A stretch of DNA of 64,000 nt, from positions 2,724,501 through 2,788,500 of the forward strand of contig NZ_AP024620.1 of the NCBI RefSeq assembly GCF_023734095.1, given 5' to 3'. This DNA is from Moorella sp. Hama-1. Lineage in GTDB: Bacteria > Bacillota > DSM-521 > Neomoorellales > Neomoorellaceae. Below, piece by piece: positions 1-8,893 of the stretch (the first letter of the stretch is position 1; each line of letters opens with the position of its first letter). The translations under genes and the position numbers were made by a program. The notes under the pieces are model-generated. The model saw nothing but the letters and a program-made list of their open reading frames with translations. It was not told the DNA's origin and ran no database searches.

Positions 1-69
1 CAAAGCGCTGTAACTATCGGCAGCATATTATTACAGCCGGAACTACCACCGGAAAAGGAGGCATTGTCT

Positions 70-741
70 ATGAAAACCGGGTATCACGTCGATAAAGAAA
101 CCCTGGCCCGCGACTGGCCGGCCCTGGTGGTCCTGGCGGCCATGTTCGTCGCCGGCATTATCCTCTACCCCCACCTGCCGGAACTGGTACCGGCCCACTG
201 GAACTTCCGCGGCGAAGTGGATAACTACTTTAGCCGCTTCTGGGGCGCCTTCGCCCCGCCCTTAATGGGTAGTGGCATCTACCTGCTCATGCTCTTTGCC
301 CCTTACCTGGACCCCAAGCGGGAGAATTACCCCCGCTTTAGCAAGGCCTATTGGGTGGTGCGCCTGGGACTGGTCCTCTTTATGGGGGTGATTTATGCCA
401 CCACCCTGGTCGCGGCCCTGGGCGGCCCGGCCAACCTGGTCAGCCGGGTGGTACCCCTGGCGGTAGGATTGCTCTTAATCCTGATTGGCAACTACCTGCC
501 CCAGGCGCGTTTCAACTACTTCTTCGGCGTCCGCACGCCCTGGACCCTGGCCAACGAAGAAGTCTGGCGGCGCACCCACCGCTTCTCCGGCTACGCCTTT
601 ATCCTGGCCGGGCTGATGTTTATAGCTGCCGCCTTCTTACCCCCGCCGGCCAACTTTATCCTGTGCCTGGCCGGCCCGGGCATAGCCGTGGCGGGTACGA
701 TAGTATATTCCTACCTGGCTTTTCGTCAGGTGGCGCACTGA
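70..741 (+). CDS. SdpI/DUF1648 family membrane protein
   Basis: A polytopic membrane protein of about 223 residues. An N-terminal DUF1648-type segment has the PxHWNFRGEVDNY pattern near residue 45, and the C-terminal half shows the SdpI-family signature (FFGVRTPWTL followed by a WxRTHRFSGY run). SdpI of Bacillus protects against the SdpC toxin, but most homologues are uncharacterised. The ATG at 70 is preferred over the in-frame TTG at 64 because AAGGAGG ends 8 nt before it. The frame is open to the window edge, so what lies upstream is unknown. A DUF1648 relative is encoded at 6369-6908. Confidence 0.85.
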   Translation: MKTGYHVDKETLARDWPALVVLAAMFVAGIILYPHLPELVPAHWNFRGEVDNYFSRFWGAFAPPLMGSGIYLLMLFAPYLDPKRENYPRFSKAYWVVRLGLVLFMGVIYATTLVAALGGPANLVSRVVPLAVGLLLILIGNYLPQARFNYFFGVRTPWTLANEEVWRRTHRFSGYAFILAGLMFIAAAFLPPPANFILCLAGPGIAVAGTIVYSYLAFRQVAH

Positions 742-831
742 CTTTATGAACTGGCGGCCGGCAGCGTGGACGCGGGTAGTTATTGCTTAAATCCGGGAGG
801 TTTGTAGCAGCTACCGACAGGTCAATAAATA

Positions 832-860
832 TTGACAAAACATAACAAAAATGCTACCAT
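832..860 (+). promoter_or_regulatory. Sigma-A promoter giving a nearly leaderless IS607 transcript
   Basis: TTGACA at 832-837 and TACCAT at 855-860 are separated by 17 nt. The recombinase ATG is at 867, so transcription would start at or within a base or two of the start codon, and no Shine-Dalgarno sequence fits between. This suggests a leaderless mRNA. Confidence 0.6.
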
Positions 861-866
861 AGAATC

Positions 867-1523
867 ATGGAACTGTTAACCATCAGCAAAGCAGCAAAAA
901 AATTGGGCGTTCACCCGAACAGCCTGCGTAATTGGGAGAAGCAGGGTTTGATCAAACCCGTTCGTTTGCCTGGCGGACAACGCCGGTACTCCATGGACGA
1001 ATTGAACCGGCTGTTGTCTTCCGGTCAGTTATTCAGTGAACCGGAAGCGGTTGTGCTTTACGCCCGGGTATCCACAAAAAAGCAGGCCGACGCCGGCAAC
1101 CTGGACCGGCAGATGGACCGGCTGCGCCAATATGCCCAGGAACACAACTTTACCATCAAAGCGGAATTAGCAGATGTAGCCAGCGGCTTGAACCAGAAGC
1201 GCCGGGGATTGGCTAATGTCCTCAAACTGGCCGAACAGGGCGAGTATAAGAAGCTAATAATCGCATATCCCGACCGGCTGGCCCGGTTTGGTTATGCATA
1301 CATTGAACGGCACCTGAAATATTGCGGCGTAGAAATAATCGCCGTCGCGGAAAAGGAACCGGAGGACGCCCAATCGGAACTGGTGCGGGACCTGCTGTCC
1401 ATCGTCACCTCCTTTTCAGCCCGGCTGTATGGAGCCAGGGGCGGCAAGAAAGTCAGGCAGGGGTTTCGGGAACTGATGGCGGGGGTAGAGAGGGATGGGG
1501 AAGCCGAAAAAGAGACCGATTAA
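867..1523 (+). CDS. tnpA: IS607-family serine recombinase TnpA
   Basis: A 218-residue transposase with the domain order of IS607 TnpA. A MerR-like helix-turn-helix occupies residues 1-50 (AAKKLGVHPNSLRNWEKQG, then the GGQRRY wing). A serine-resolvase catalytic domain follows from about residue 62, with the nucleophile in YARVSTKKQ and the downstream RLAR motif in YPDRLARFG. The length is full for the family. Its 3' end overlaps the next gene by 29 bp, suggesting translational coupling. It has no visible ribosome binding site, in keeping with the promoter placed immediately upstream. Confidence 0.95.
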   Translation: MELLTISKAAKKLGVHPNSLRNWEKQGLIKPVRLPGGQRRYSMDELNRLLSSGQLFSEPEAVVLYARVSTKKQADAGNLDRQMDRLRQYAQEHNFTIKAELADVASGLNQKRRGLANVLKLAEQGEYKKLIIAYPDRLARFGYAYIERHLKYCGVEIIAVAEKEPEDAQSELVRDLLSIVTSFSARLYGARGGKKVRQGFRELMAGVERDGEAEKETD

Positions 1524-2493
1524 CCCGGTTGAAGGCATCAAATACACCGTCTGCGGCGAATTTTTCCCGGCAATCTATCCGGCCCGGCGCAACGAGAAGT
1601 GGGCGAAGGGTGTGGAAGATCCCCTGACCACCGAGATGCGTCTTTTCTGCGCCTGTACCCGCTGGGCTTTCAACCGGCTGCTGGAAGGCGATTCGCGGGA
1701 AGAACTTAAAAAGCAGGGCCAGGAAGTGTTCGGCTTAAACTCCCGTTTTTGCGACGACGCCATACTAAAGGCAAGAGAAATCATCGGTTCCCAAAGAGAA
1801 CTGCTGGTCATGGAAATCAAGGAAACAGAAACTAAACTGGCTCGGGCCAAAAAGAAGCTCGGTTGGGCCGAAAAAGACCTGGCCAAGGCGATTAAAGCCG
1901 GCGATACCGTTAAAAGTGAAAAAGCCAAACGCACCGTCCATGGTCGTAAAATGCGGGTCAAAAAGCTGGCCGAAAAACTGGTGGGATTGCAAGACCACCA
2001 GAACAACGGCACCATACCCAAAGTAGTCTTCGGCGGCTGTTCCCTGTGGAAGCGGGTCTGCCAAGGCAGAGCCACCCGGGAAGAGTGGCGGAACGCTAGA
2101 CAAAACCGGCTCTACGCCCGGGGAGACGAAACCAAAGGCGGCAACCCGAACATTAAGATAAGCTATCGGAACGGGGATTTCTCCCTATCAGTAACTATCT
2201 CTCACCTGTCCGAACAAACCGGAGTGGACAGTAAAGGGCGACCAATTATGACCAAAGCGCCCCGGGTAGAAGGTAAATTGTGGCTGCCGGAAAAGCACCG
2301 GCTTAAAGTGTGGGAATTGCTTCTTACCGGAGCACCCTACACCGTGGATAAATACCTTGACGGCGAAGTTACTCCCTGTTTCCTGTGCCACCTTAACACC
2401 ATGCCGGGGGGCAGAATAGACCGCCATGTTAGAATGTATGAGACCAACTGTCGCAACGCCCTCAACCGTTCTCGCATCCCCACCATTGGATAG
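1495..2493 (+). pseudogene. TnpB-like IS607 accessory protein lacking the RuvC nuclease part
   Basis: 332 residues in TnpB position, overlapping tnpA. The N-terminal part looks like the N-terminal region of large TnpB/Cas12-like proteins: an early WAFNRLLEGDS helix, a lysine-rich coiled coil around residues 105-165, and a VFGGCSLWKR block. After GAPYTV (about residue 282) the sequence loses family character and ends without any recognisable RuvC DED motifs or the CxxC zinc finger. I infer that an internal deletion or frameshift joined the N-terminal region to the extreme 3' end. Nuclease activity is therefore not expected. Family assignment rests mainly on position. Confidence 0.6.
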
Positions 2494-2540
2494 ATTTTAT
2501 CCCTTCCATTGTAAGGCTTTATTTTAGTGTAAATTTGAGT

Positions 2541-2584
2541 TATAATTTCCTCAAACAAAACATATTATTTTTACGTAAAAATAA
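2541..2584 (+). promoter_or_regulatory. Toxin-antitoxin promoter with perfect 20-bp palindrome
   Basis: A TATAAT box at 2541-2546 is followed by the perfect palindrome TTATTTTTACGTAAAAATAA at 2565-2584, which ends 13 bp before the antitoxin ATG. The position fits an autoregulatory operator bound by the antitoxin or toxin-antitoxin complex. The -35 region is weak. The operator role is inferred from position and symmetry. Confidence 0.6.
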
Positions 2585-2597
2585 CAGGGGGGGTCGA

Positions 2598-2957
2598 ATG
2601 ATGGTCATGAGGCACGAGATGGAGGATCCCGTTCTTCTCAGCCCTTCCCAATTGGTGTCGTCCTCGCGATTAAGCAAAAACCTGGGAGCCTACTTGAATG
2701 AGGTGCGGAAAAGGCCGATTTTTGTCACCAGGGAGCAAGAAGTTGAAGCGGTACTCTTAAACCTTGATGACTACCGGGAACTTCTGGGTGAAGAACAAAA
2801 GATGGAAGAACTATACCTGGCGGTTTTGGCCCTGCGGCGATTGGCCGAAAACGCTAAAACACCGGAAAATCTTATAGAAATAGACGAGGTCCTGAAACGG
2901 TTCGGGATAACGCGGGAAGAATTGGCGGAGGAGCCTGGCGATGAAATGGAAAGTTAA
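2598..2957 (+). CDS. Phd/YefM-type antitoxin
   Basis: A 119-residue type II antitoxin. The region SSRLSKNLGAYLNEVRKRPIFVTREQEVEAVLL is the Phd/YefM fold that dimerises and binds DNA; the C-terminal half (after about residue 60) is acidic and helical, as expected of a toxin-wrapping tail. ATG 2598 is chosen because a GGGGGGG run ends 4 nt before it; an upstream TTG-started frame has no such site. The stop overlaps the toxin start by 17 bp, the usual coupled arrangement. The C-terminal extension is longer than in many Phd proteins. Confidence 0.85.
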   Translation: MMVMRHEMEDPVLLSPSQLVSSSRLSKNLGAYLNEVRKRPIFVTREQEVEAVLLNLDDYRELLGEEQKMEELYLAVLALRRLAENAKTPENLIEIDEVLKRFGITREELAEEPGDEMES

Positions 2958-3294
2958 ATGGCTACCGGAAGCCGTCAAAGATATGGAAGAATTGGACAGA
3001 AGCATCAAACTGAGGGTGTTGAAAGCTATCGTCAAGCTGGAAGACAACCCGTTGGGATATGGCGAACCCCTGGGAGAAAAGGCAGGTTTCGACTTGAGCG
3101 GGATGCATAAACTAAAGACGGCGCGGGGGTATAGAGTAGTTTACCGTGTAGAAGAAACCGCCGTAATCGTGCTTATAGTGGTCGTGGGTAAGCGCGAAGA
3201 TCTCCAGGTTTATAGAACCGCCGCCAAACGCATTTCCGCGTACAGGAAAAAAGCCGAGGCAGAGCTTAACCGTCTTGCCGATTTACTAAAATGA
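2941..3294 (+). CDS. RelE/ParE-superfamily toxin
   Basis: A basic protein of 117 residues with the RelE/ParE pattern: WLPEAVKDMEELDRSIKLRVLKAI helices, then the LGEKAGFDLSGMHKLKTARGYRVVYRV strands, and VVVGKRED near the end. RelE-type members cleave mRNA at the ribosome; ParE members inhibit gyrase. The LSGMHKLKTARGYRVVYRV region is closer to the RelE/YoeB-like side, but the target cannot be decided from sequence. Downstream lies about 200 bp of AT-mixed sequence with no gene. Confidence 0.85.
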   Translation: MKWKVKWLPEAVKDMEELDRSIKLRVLKAIVKLEDNPLGYGEPLGEKAGFDLSGMHKLKTARGYRVVYRVEETAVIVLIVVVGKREDLQVYRTAAKRISAYRKKAEAELNRLADLLK

Positions 3295-3539
3295 AGGTTT
3301 CCGGCTTTTCCATCTACGCTAGCTACGCTAGTTCTAACCTCACCGGGCTACGAACCCTTTGATCCCTACTACTTCATCAAGGTGCGCTCGCATTTTCCCT
3401 TGCACATCCGGGGCAATTCTTCATAATACACTGATATTTTTGCTCTATTTTCTTTTTACACCGGCCGGCCTTGCCACCCGGACGCCGGGATAGTAAGATA
3501 GATAGGTAAAATATGCTATGCGCTCTGGAGGCGATCCCC

Positions 3540-4268
3540 ATGCGTCTTGGTGCGGCCCAGGTGTTTATCGCCGACACCCTGGCAACTAATGAAGCCACCG
3601 TCCTGCGGATGGCCGAGGCAGCGGCGTCCCGGGGCGTTGATCTACTGGCTTTCCCGGAAATGGGCCTGACAGGCTATAACCCGGCTACCTTGAGCCGCCC
3701 CGGTTTTCCAGAAGAACTGGAAGGTTCCCTGGAGCGCATCTCCCAGCGGGTAAAGGAGCTGGGCCTGGGCCTGATTGTCGGCCACGCCGCCTTTTCAGGC
3801 GGCCGGCTGTATAACGCCGCCACGATTTTCCTGCCGGACGGCACCGCCCATGCCTACCGTAAAATCAACCTGACCGCCGCCGAAGCCAAATACTTCACCC
3901 CGGGCGCCACGCCCCTGACCTTCACCTGCCAGGGGCGTAAGTTCGGCGTGATCATCTGTCGCGACCAGAACTACCCGGAGCTGGCCCGCAGCCTGCGCGA
4001 AGAAGGGGCCGAAGCCATGTTCATCCTCTCCGCCCATTACTACCACCCCGCCGAGGCGCGCTGGAAGCTGCCCAAAAACCGCGCCCTGCCCATTGCCCGC
4101 GCCGTGGAGAACGGCATTTACGTCCTCCTGGCCAACGCCGTGGGCAGCCACATTGGCATGGTCAGCCTGGGGAACAGCCTCATAGCTGACCCGCAGGGCG
4201 CCCTGGTAATCCTGGCCGGCGAAGCCACCGAAACCCTCCTTACCTGCGACCTGCCCGCTGGCCGGTGA
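3540..4268 (+). CDS. Carbon-nitrogen hydrolase (nitrilase superfamily)
   Basis: A 242-residue cytoplasmic amidase of the nitrilase fold. The Glu-Lys-Cys triad is visible: Glu in AFPEMGLTGYN, Lys in AYRKINL and Cys in GVIICRDQNYPE. The substrate cannot be read from sequence; relatives act on carbamoylated amines, omega-amides or amino-acid amides. ATG 3540 is preferred over ATG 3513 because GGAGGCG lies 6-8 nt before it. The gene stands alone and is closed by a terminator hairpin just downstream. Confidence 0.85.
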   Translation: MRLGAAQVFIADTLATNEATVLRMAEAAASRGVDLLAFPEMGLTGYNPATLSRPGFPEELEGSLERISQRVKELGLGLIVGHAAFSGGRLYNAATIFLPDGTAHAYRKINLTAAEAKYFTPGATPLTFTCQGRKFGVIICRDQNYPELARSLREEGAEAMFILSAHYYHPAEARWKLPKNRALPIARAVENGIYVLLANAVGSHIGMVSLGNSLIADPQGALVILAGEATETLLTCDLPAGR

Positions 4269-4285
4269 GCGTTAACTTTTATCCC

Positions 4286-4315
4286 ACCCGGACCCATCTG
4301 CCGGGTATTTTATTT
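4286..4315 (+). terminator. Rho-independent terminator after the nitrilase gene
   Basis: ACCCGG (4286-4291) pairs with CCGGGT (4301-4306) and is followed by ATTTTATTTCC. It lies 17 bp after the nitrilase stop codon. The stem is short, so efficiency is uncertain. Confidence 0.55.
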
Positions 4316-4482
4316 CCTTCAAAGGCAACCAGCCTGATCGCCATTCCTGCTGCTGTTCCCCCGTAGCCTGATTAAACGAGGTAAAACCGGCAACAAAGAC
4401 AGCAGCTGCGTTCTAAGAAGAAAAAGCCCCCGTATCCGGTAACCAGCCAGATCCAGGGCCAATGCCGCTCTACCTCATGAAT

Positions 4483-4552
4483 GTCTATCGCGAAAATAAG
4501 GATCTTTACCATTTTCATCCTTCTGCTGCAGGCGCCGGCGGCATGGGCGTCT
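4483..4552 (-). repeat. Dispersed short repeat, copy 1 (DENGK repeat)
   Basis: On the minus strand this matches three other intergenic segments (13081-13142, 28556-28620, 35929-36004). The shared core reads GGATGAAAATGGTAAAGA, a variable stretch, then TATTTTC and GGATAG. One frame encodes KDENGKDPYFRD. The 349-bp space around it (4269-4617) holds no gene that I can support. Confidence 0.6.
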
Positions 4553-4617
4553 ATCTTGAAATGAAGGTATGCGTAACTGAAGGTTGTTGTTGGCGGCGTA
4601 GAGGTCCCCCTTCCACC

Positions 4618-5778
4618 TTATTCCACGACGGCTCGACGCGGCCAGGCCAGGACATGACGTCCCAGCCAAATTAGCCCGCTGCCCAGGGTAAAGATCACCC
4701 CCAGGATGGTGATTATCGTCCCTACCACAGGTATAAGGCCCAGCAGCCAGAGGATAGTCGCCCCCAGCAGGGTCTCCCAAATCAGGGAAAGCTGCCTGCC
4801 GCCCCCAAACCGGGCCAGCAACCAGTGACCTAGGAAAGCTCCCAGGATGGGTTTAAAGAGCAGGCCGGCGCCGAAAAGCAGGGCCAAATAGGCGATGCCC
4901 AGCAGGCCGGCTACTGACTGGCCGACTACCACCAGCGCCAGCAGGATAATGGCCAGGGGGGCCAGCACTATCCATCCCAGGCCTGCGCCCAGGCCACTCC
5001 AGGGTTTCTGCTGCAACACTTTCACCAGTGCCTCCAGGAACGGGGCCGCCAGGAGGGCCAGGAGCGAGGCCAGGGCCAGGAGTTTGATCAGGGCCAGCAG
5101 TTGCTGTCCCAGGACCTGCCACCAGGTTCTCCTGGCGGGTGTTTCAGGAGCAACGGTTGTGTAGCGGACCTGCCCCTGCACTACCGCCCCGGGCGCTATC
5201 TGCGGCGGGTTGGGCCCCCGCAGGACAATATCGCCATTTATACGCGCGCCAGGGAGTACGTCCAGCCTGGTGGCATCGACCTCCAGGTTGCCGCCCACCT
5301 GGCCGGAAACAGCCGCCGTATTGACCCAGGCGCGCACATTGCCGCCCACCGTACCATCCAGGTCCATATTTTCCCCGGCATAGATCAAGTTGCGGCCCAC
5401 CCGGGCGGCGGGCCCCAGGGTTAGCTGCTGGCCGAACAGGGTCATGGCCTTGTCTACATTGGCCGTGATGTTGATCACCTGTCCGGCCGCCCGTACATCA
5501 CCGCTTATACTGCCGCCCAGGTCGAGAAAGCGGCCGGCCGCCAGGACGTCGCCGCCGGTACGGCCAGCGCCGGTAACCGTCTCACCCGCAGCCATTAAAT
5601 CTCCCTTTACATCACCCTGGATCCTGATCATGCGGCCCGCGGCATAGAAATCATCGTTTACCACCTGGCCAGCCTCTAGTGTAACCCTGTCCCCTCCCGC
5701 CGCCAGAACCGGACCAGCCAGCATGATCAGGATAAAGACTACCAATCCCCAAAATAGCATCCTGCGCGATTTTAGCAT
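4618..5778 (-). CDS. Bactofilin-like membrane protein (polymer-forming cytoskeletal family)
   Basis: 386 residues with three parts. A signal peptide or membrane anchor (LFWGLVVFILIMLAGPVLA) comes first. Residues 30-200 then form a right-handed beta-helix of bactofilin type, with repeated GDV, GGDVLAAG, GNL and GDI turns. Four or five hydrophobic segments fill the last 170 residues. Such proteins are thought to be surface or membrane-associated scaffolds, but this architecture has no assigned function. ATG 5778 is preceded by GGGGGAG with a 4-nt gap. No operon partner is evident. Confidence 0.8.
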   Translation of the reverse strand: MLKSRRMLFWGLVVFILIMLAGPVLAAGGDRVTLEAGQVVNDDFYAAGRMIRIQGDVKGDLMAAGETVTGAGRTGGDVLAAGRFLDLGGSISGDVRAAGQVINITANVDKAMTLFGQQLTLGPAARVGRNLIYAGENMDLDGTVGGNVRAWVNTAAVSGQVGGNLEVDATRLDVLPGARINGDIVLRGPNPPQIAPGAVVQGQVRYTTVAPETPARRTWWQVLGQQLLALIKLLALASLLALLAAPFLEALVKVLQQKPWSGLGAGLGWIVLAPLAIILLALVVVGQSVAGLLGIAYLALLFGAGLLFKPILGAFLGHWLLARFGGGRQLSLIWETLLGATILWLLGLIPVVGTIITILGVIFTLGSGLIWLGRHVLAWPRRAVVE

Positions 5779-5897
5779 GTCGCTCCCCCTTCTATTCCCT
5801 GTCTTACTTTGGCACCGGGTACGGTAGAATATACCTTGATTATACCAGGGTCACATTAAATATCTGTTAACAAACATAGCTTATTTTGTTAATAATA

Positions 5898-6164
5898 TTA
5901 CTTGTGCCAGGCTATACCGGTCAGGGTAACTGCAGCCGCTCCCAGGGCGGTAGCTTTAACCACCAGCCCGGCAATTAAACCCAGGTAGGGGAGCCAGGTG
6001 ACCAGGCTGATGATGAGGATACCGGCCAGGGTGGCGGAGTAGATTTCCGCCTGCCGGCCCTCCAGGACAGCCAGGATCCTTTTACTGGTTGCCAGGCTTA
6101 AACCCGCCATCCCCAGGAAGTAGAGGCAGGCCAGGGCCAGCGTCAGTAAGAATGAACCTAACAC
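5898..6164 (-). CDS. Small membrane protein, possibly 5'-truncated
   Basis: 88 residues with three likely membrane segments (SFLLTLALACLYFLGMAGLSL, LAGILIISLVTWLPYLGLIAGL, ALGAAAVTLTGIAW). I do not recognise the family. The GTG at 6164 has no convincing ribosome binding site. The same frame stays open upstream to about 6316 and encodes a plausible soluble stretch (ILKKVFAGGFTERSGKIFA) without an ATG, GTG or TTG. The gene is therefore either a truncated remnant of a longer protein or uses an unusual start. Confidence 0.5.
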   Translation of the reverse strand: MLGSFLLTLALACLYFLGMAGLSLATSKRILAVLEGRQAEIYSATLAGILIISLVTWLPYLGLIAGLVVKATALGAAAVTLTGIAWHK

Positions 6165-6300
6165 CAGCCAGTATACCCCTAGGCGATTATTTCTTCTGGA
6201 TTCTCCCCTAAGTGTTTCACCCGGCCCCCCTGAACTGGCAAAAATTTTGCCGGAACGCTCCGTAAAGCCCCCGGCAAAAACCTTCTTGAGTATATTGCGG

Positions 6301-6330
6301 AAAAGGAGCCCTTAGATCAAGGCTCCTTTT
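6301..6330. terminator. Bidirectional terminator hairpin
   Basis: AAAAGGAGCC (6301-6310) pairs with GGCTCCTTTT (6321-6330). It lies downstream of the minus-strand DUF1648 gene that ends at 6369. A second inverted repeat, TTTTGCCGG/CCGGCAAAA, sits at 6245-6279. Confidence 0.7.
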
Positions 6331-6368
6331 TCTGTTCCCGCTGCGGGATACCTTGCCGGGAACTGGTC

Positions 6369-6908
6369 TTATTTGCTGCCGATCAGGAGCAGGCACCGGA
6401 TACCCAGGTAAAAAGCGGTAGCTGCAGCCATAATAGCAAAAACTAACCCCACCCAGCCAATACCGGTGGCCAGTCCCAGGGCCACCTGGACATTCTTGTA
6501 GGTCAAGTAAGCGCTCAGGCTTAGAATAAATATCTTCAGGACCAGCAGGCCTCGCAACGTTACCATACGCACTGCCTCGGCCGCCGCCGGCTGGATCTTT
6601 TTTCTATCCTTCTCCGGCGCACTTATAATCCGGCGGGGGTCGTCCACGGCGGCTATCCAGAGGGATATGCCGGTAAACAGGAGATAGATGGCGGCGGCGA
6701 TGAAGGGTATTACTAAAATCGATTTTTTGGGGCCCCAGTTGTCCGGCAAACCAGTAAAGCCGAAATGGGTCGGTATGCGCGCCGGCAGGTCGGCGTAAGG
6801 GCCGGCCAGGTACCAGAAAGCAAAGATCAGCAGTAGTACCGAAGGCACCTCCAGCCAGATCGGGTAATAACGATTCAATTTTTGCCAGCCACGCCAGATC
6901 CAACTCAT
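6369..6908 (-). CDS. DUF1648 domain membrane protein
   Basis: 179 residues, four to five membrane segments. The DUF1648 motif is clear near residues 37-60 (LPARIPTHFGFTGLPDNWGPK). Unlike the first protein of the window it lacks the SdpI-type C-terminal signature. Function is unknown; the family occurs with SdpR/SdpI-type systems and peptide stress modules. It lies 66 bp downstream of the MacAB-type exporter genes only in the sense that both are on the minus strand: the exporter ends at 6975, so the two may share a transcript. Confidence 0.75.
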   Translation of the reverse strand: MSWIWRGWQKLNRYYPIWLEVPSVLLLIFAFWYLAGPYADLPARIPTHFGFTGLPDNWGPKKSILVIPFIAAAIYLLFTGISLWIAAVDDPRRIISAPEKDRKKIQPAAAEAVRMVTLRGLLVLKIFILSLSAYLTYKNVQVALGLATGIGWVGLVFAIMAAATAFYLGIRCLLLIGSK

Positions 6909-6974
6909 CCCAAGTTCTCACCTGCCGTTTATTGTTAAGAGTTGCTGCTTAAACCAAGGGAAACGCCGCCTTCC

Positions 6975-8165
6975 TTACTCGTAGCGTAAAGCCTCGATGG
7001 GGTCCAGGCGGGCGGCCTTATTGGCCGGGTAGAGGCCGAAGAAGAGGCCCACAGCCGTACTGAAGGTAAAGGCGATGGCCACGGTACTCCCGGAAATCAG
7101 GGGCGGCCAGTGGGCGAAATGGGCGATGGCCAAGGCGCCGCCGGCACCGATGAGCATACCCAGGACGCCGCCCACTACGCTGATGGTGATGGCCTCCACC
7201 AGGAACTGGCCCATGATATCCCGGCGCCGGGCCCCCAGGGCCATGCGGATGCCGATTTCCCGCGTCCGCTCCGTCACCGAAACCAGCATGATATTCATAA
7301 CACCGATGCCACCGACAAAGAGGGAGATGGCGGCGATGGCGCCGATAATCAAGGTGAGAATCCCGGTCACCCGGTTGGCCACGGCCATCTGCTGTTCCAT
7401 GCTCATGGTCTGGTAACGACCCGGGGCGGCATTATGGCGCCGCTCCAGGATCCGGGCTGCCAGCTTCATGGCTGGGTCCACCTGGTCCTTGCTGGCAGCC
7501 TGGCCTTCCAGCTGGTTAATGGGCCGGTGGGGAAAGAGCTGCTGCCAGTAAGTGATGGGAATATAAACGGTACTGGTCTGATCGCCGCCGCTGAGGAAGG
7601 AGGATTCGGCTTTGGCGACGCCCACGATGACGGCGCTGGTTCCTTTCAAGAGTACCTTTTGACCGACGGCATCCCCGGAACGGAAGAGTTCCGCGGCCAG
7701 CTTTTCATCAATGACTACGGCCGGCCGGGCGGCGGCGACGTCGGCGCTGGTGAGAAAGCGGCCGTGGAGGGTCTCCACATTGCGTAGCGGGCCATAATCG
7801 GCGGTGGTACCCTGAACCGTTACCGCCTTCTCCTTACGGCCTGAGGAAATATTGGCCTGGTTGAAGCTGGAGGGAGCCAGGTATTTAACCGCCGACACCA
7901 GTTCTTTGATAGCCGTTACATCTTCCAGGGTCAACTCGTTTTCCCGCGGCATCTGGCTGCTGTTCCAGGGAATATAAACAGCGAAGAGGTTGCTGCCGAT
8001 CTTCTCCATCTCCTGCATTAGAACGGCGCGGCCCCCTTCCCCCACCGCCACCACGGTGATGACAGCGGCAATGCCGATGGTGATCCCCAGCATGGTCAGG
8101 AAGGAACGCAGCTTGTTGCTCCAGATGCCCTCCAGGGCCAGGAAGAAACCTTCCACCAGGTTCAT
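6975..8165 (-). CDS. ABC transporter permease, MacB/FtsX family
   Basis: 396 residues. An N-terminal membrane helix ([27 protein letters not shown]) is followed by a periplasmic-type MacB_PCD domain (about 45-235) and three C-terminal helices of the FtsX domain with the conserved [22 protein letters not shown] loop. Such permeases pair with a LolD-type ATPase in export or mechanotransmission. The start ATG overlaps the end of the ATPase gene by 4 bp (ATGA), so the two are translated together. The substrate is unknown; antimicrobial peptides or macrolides are typical guesses. Confidence 0.92.
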   Translation of the reverse strand: MNLVEGFFLALEGIWSNKLRSFLTMLGITIGIAAVITVVAVGEGGRAVLMQEMEKIGSNLFAVYIPWNSSQMPRENELTLEDVTAIKELVSAVKYLAPSSFNQANISSGRKEKAVTVQGTTADYGPLRNVETLHGRFLTSADVAAARPAVVIDEKLAAELFRSGDAVGQKVLLKGTSAVIVGVAKAESSFLSGGDQTSTVYIPITYWQQLFPHRPINQLEGQAASKDQVDPAMKLAARILERRHNAAPGRYQTMSMEQQMAVANRVTGILTLIIGAIAAISLFVGGIGVMNIMLVSVTERTREIGIRMALGARRRDIMGQFLVEAITISVVGGVLGMLIGAGGALAIAHFAHWPPLISGSTVAIAFTFSTAVGLFFGLYPANKAARLDPIEALRYE

Positions 8166-8893
8166 GGCTGCCGCCCCTCCTTTCCCGCCGCCAGGAGTTC
8201 CCTTGCTGTTAAAGGCCGGGGTACCTTTTCCTCTTTCAGCAAATGCCCGTCGCGAAAGTGGAGGATGCGGCCGGCGTGGCTGGCGATATCCCGCTCGTGG
8301 GTCACCAGGACGATGGTCACGCCGGCGTCGTGGAGCTCCTGGAAGATGGCCATTATCTCTTCCCCCGAGCGGCTGTCCAGGTTGCCGGTGGGTTCGTCGG
8401 CCAGGATCACCGGCGGCTGGTTGACCAGGGCGCGGGCGATGGCCACCCGCTGGCGCTGGCCGCCGGAGAGCTCGTTGGGGCGGTGGCGGTAGCGCTCTGC
8501 CAGGCCCACCCGCGCCAGGGCCGCCCGGGCCCGCTGCCGCCGCTCCGCCGCGGGTACACCGGCATAAATCAGGGGCAGTTCCACGTTACGCAGGGCCGTC
8601 TGGCGGGGCAACAGGTTAAAGGTCTGGAAGACAAAGCCGATCTTCCGGTTGCGCACCCGGGCCAGGGCCCCCTCGGCCAGGCCTTCCACCGGCTGGCCGT
8701 CTAAAAAGTAGCGGCCGCTGCTGGGCCGGTCCAGGCAGCCCAGGATATGCATCAGGGTCGACTTGCCGGAACCGGAGGGGCCCATAATGGCTACGAACTC
8801 CCCCGGCTGTACCTCCAGGGAGACATCCACCAGGGCCGGCACGGCAATGCTCCCCAGGCGGTAGATTTTACTTATCCCCTCCAGGCGAATCAC
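8162..8893 (-). CDS. ABC transporter ATP-binding protein, MacB/LolD type
   Basis: 243 residues with all ATPase motifs: Walker [11 protein letters not shown]-loop [11 protein letters not shown], signature LSGGQRQR, Walker [13 protein letters not shown] and the H-loop VTHE. The phrase [20 protein letters not shown] is typical of the MacB/LolD subfamily. The gene overlaps its neighbours by 4 bp at both ends, making a tight operon of adaptor, ATPase and permease. Confidence 0.95.
   Translation of the reverse strand: MIRLEGISKIYRLGSIAVPALVDVSLEVQPGEFVAIMGPSGSGKSTLMHILGCLDRPSSGRYFLDGQPVEGLAEGALARVRNRKIGFVFQTFNLLPRQTALRNVELPLIYAGVPAAERRQRARAALARVGLAERYRHRPNELSGGQRQRVAIARALVNQPPVILADEPTGNLDSRSGEEIMAIFQELHDAGVTIVLVTHERDIASHAGRILHFRDGHLLKEEKVPRPLTARELLAAGKEGRQP

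Larger units (their letters stand above)
800..2500 (+). mobile_element. IS607-family element, decayed (approximate limits)
   Basis: The element pairs a MerR-HTH serine recombinase with an overlapping TnpB-type gene, the standard IS607 layout. IS607 elements lack terminal inverted repeats, so the ends cannot be placed exactly: the left end lies after 741 and the right end probably near 2500. The accessory protein lacks its catalytic part, so this copy is probably moved, if at all, only by its recombinase. Confidence 0.75.

Noticed and set aside
7110-7787. Long plus-strand frames opposite the MacB, HlyD and other minus-strand genes
   Set aside because: They are antisense shadows caused by high GC codon usage; the opposite strand has clear family motifs.
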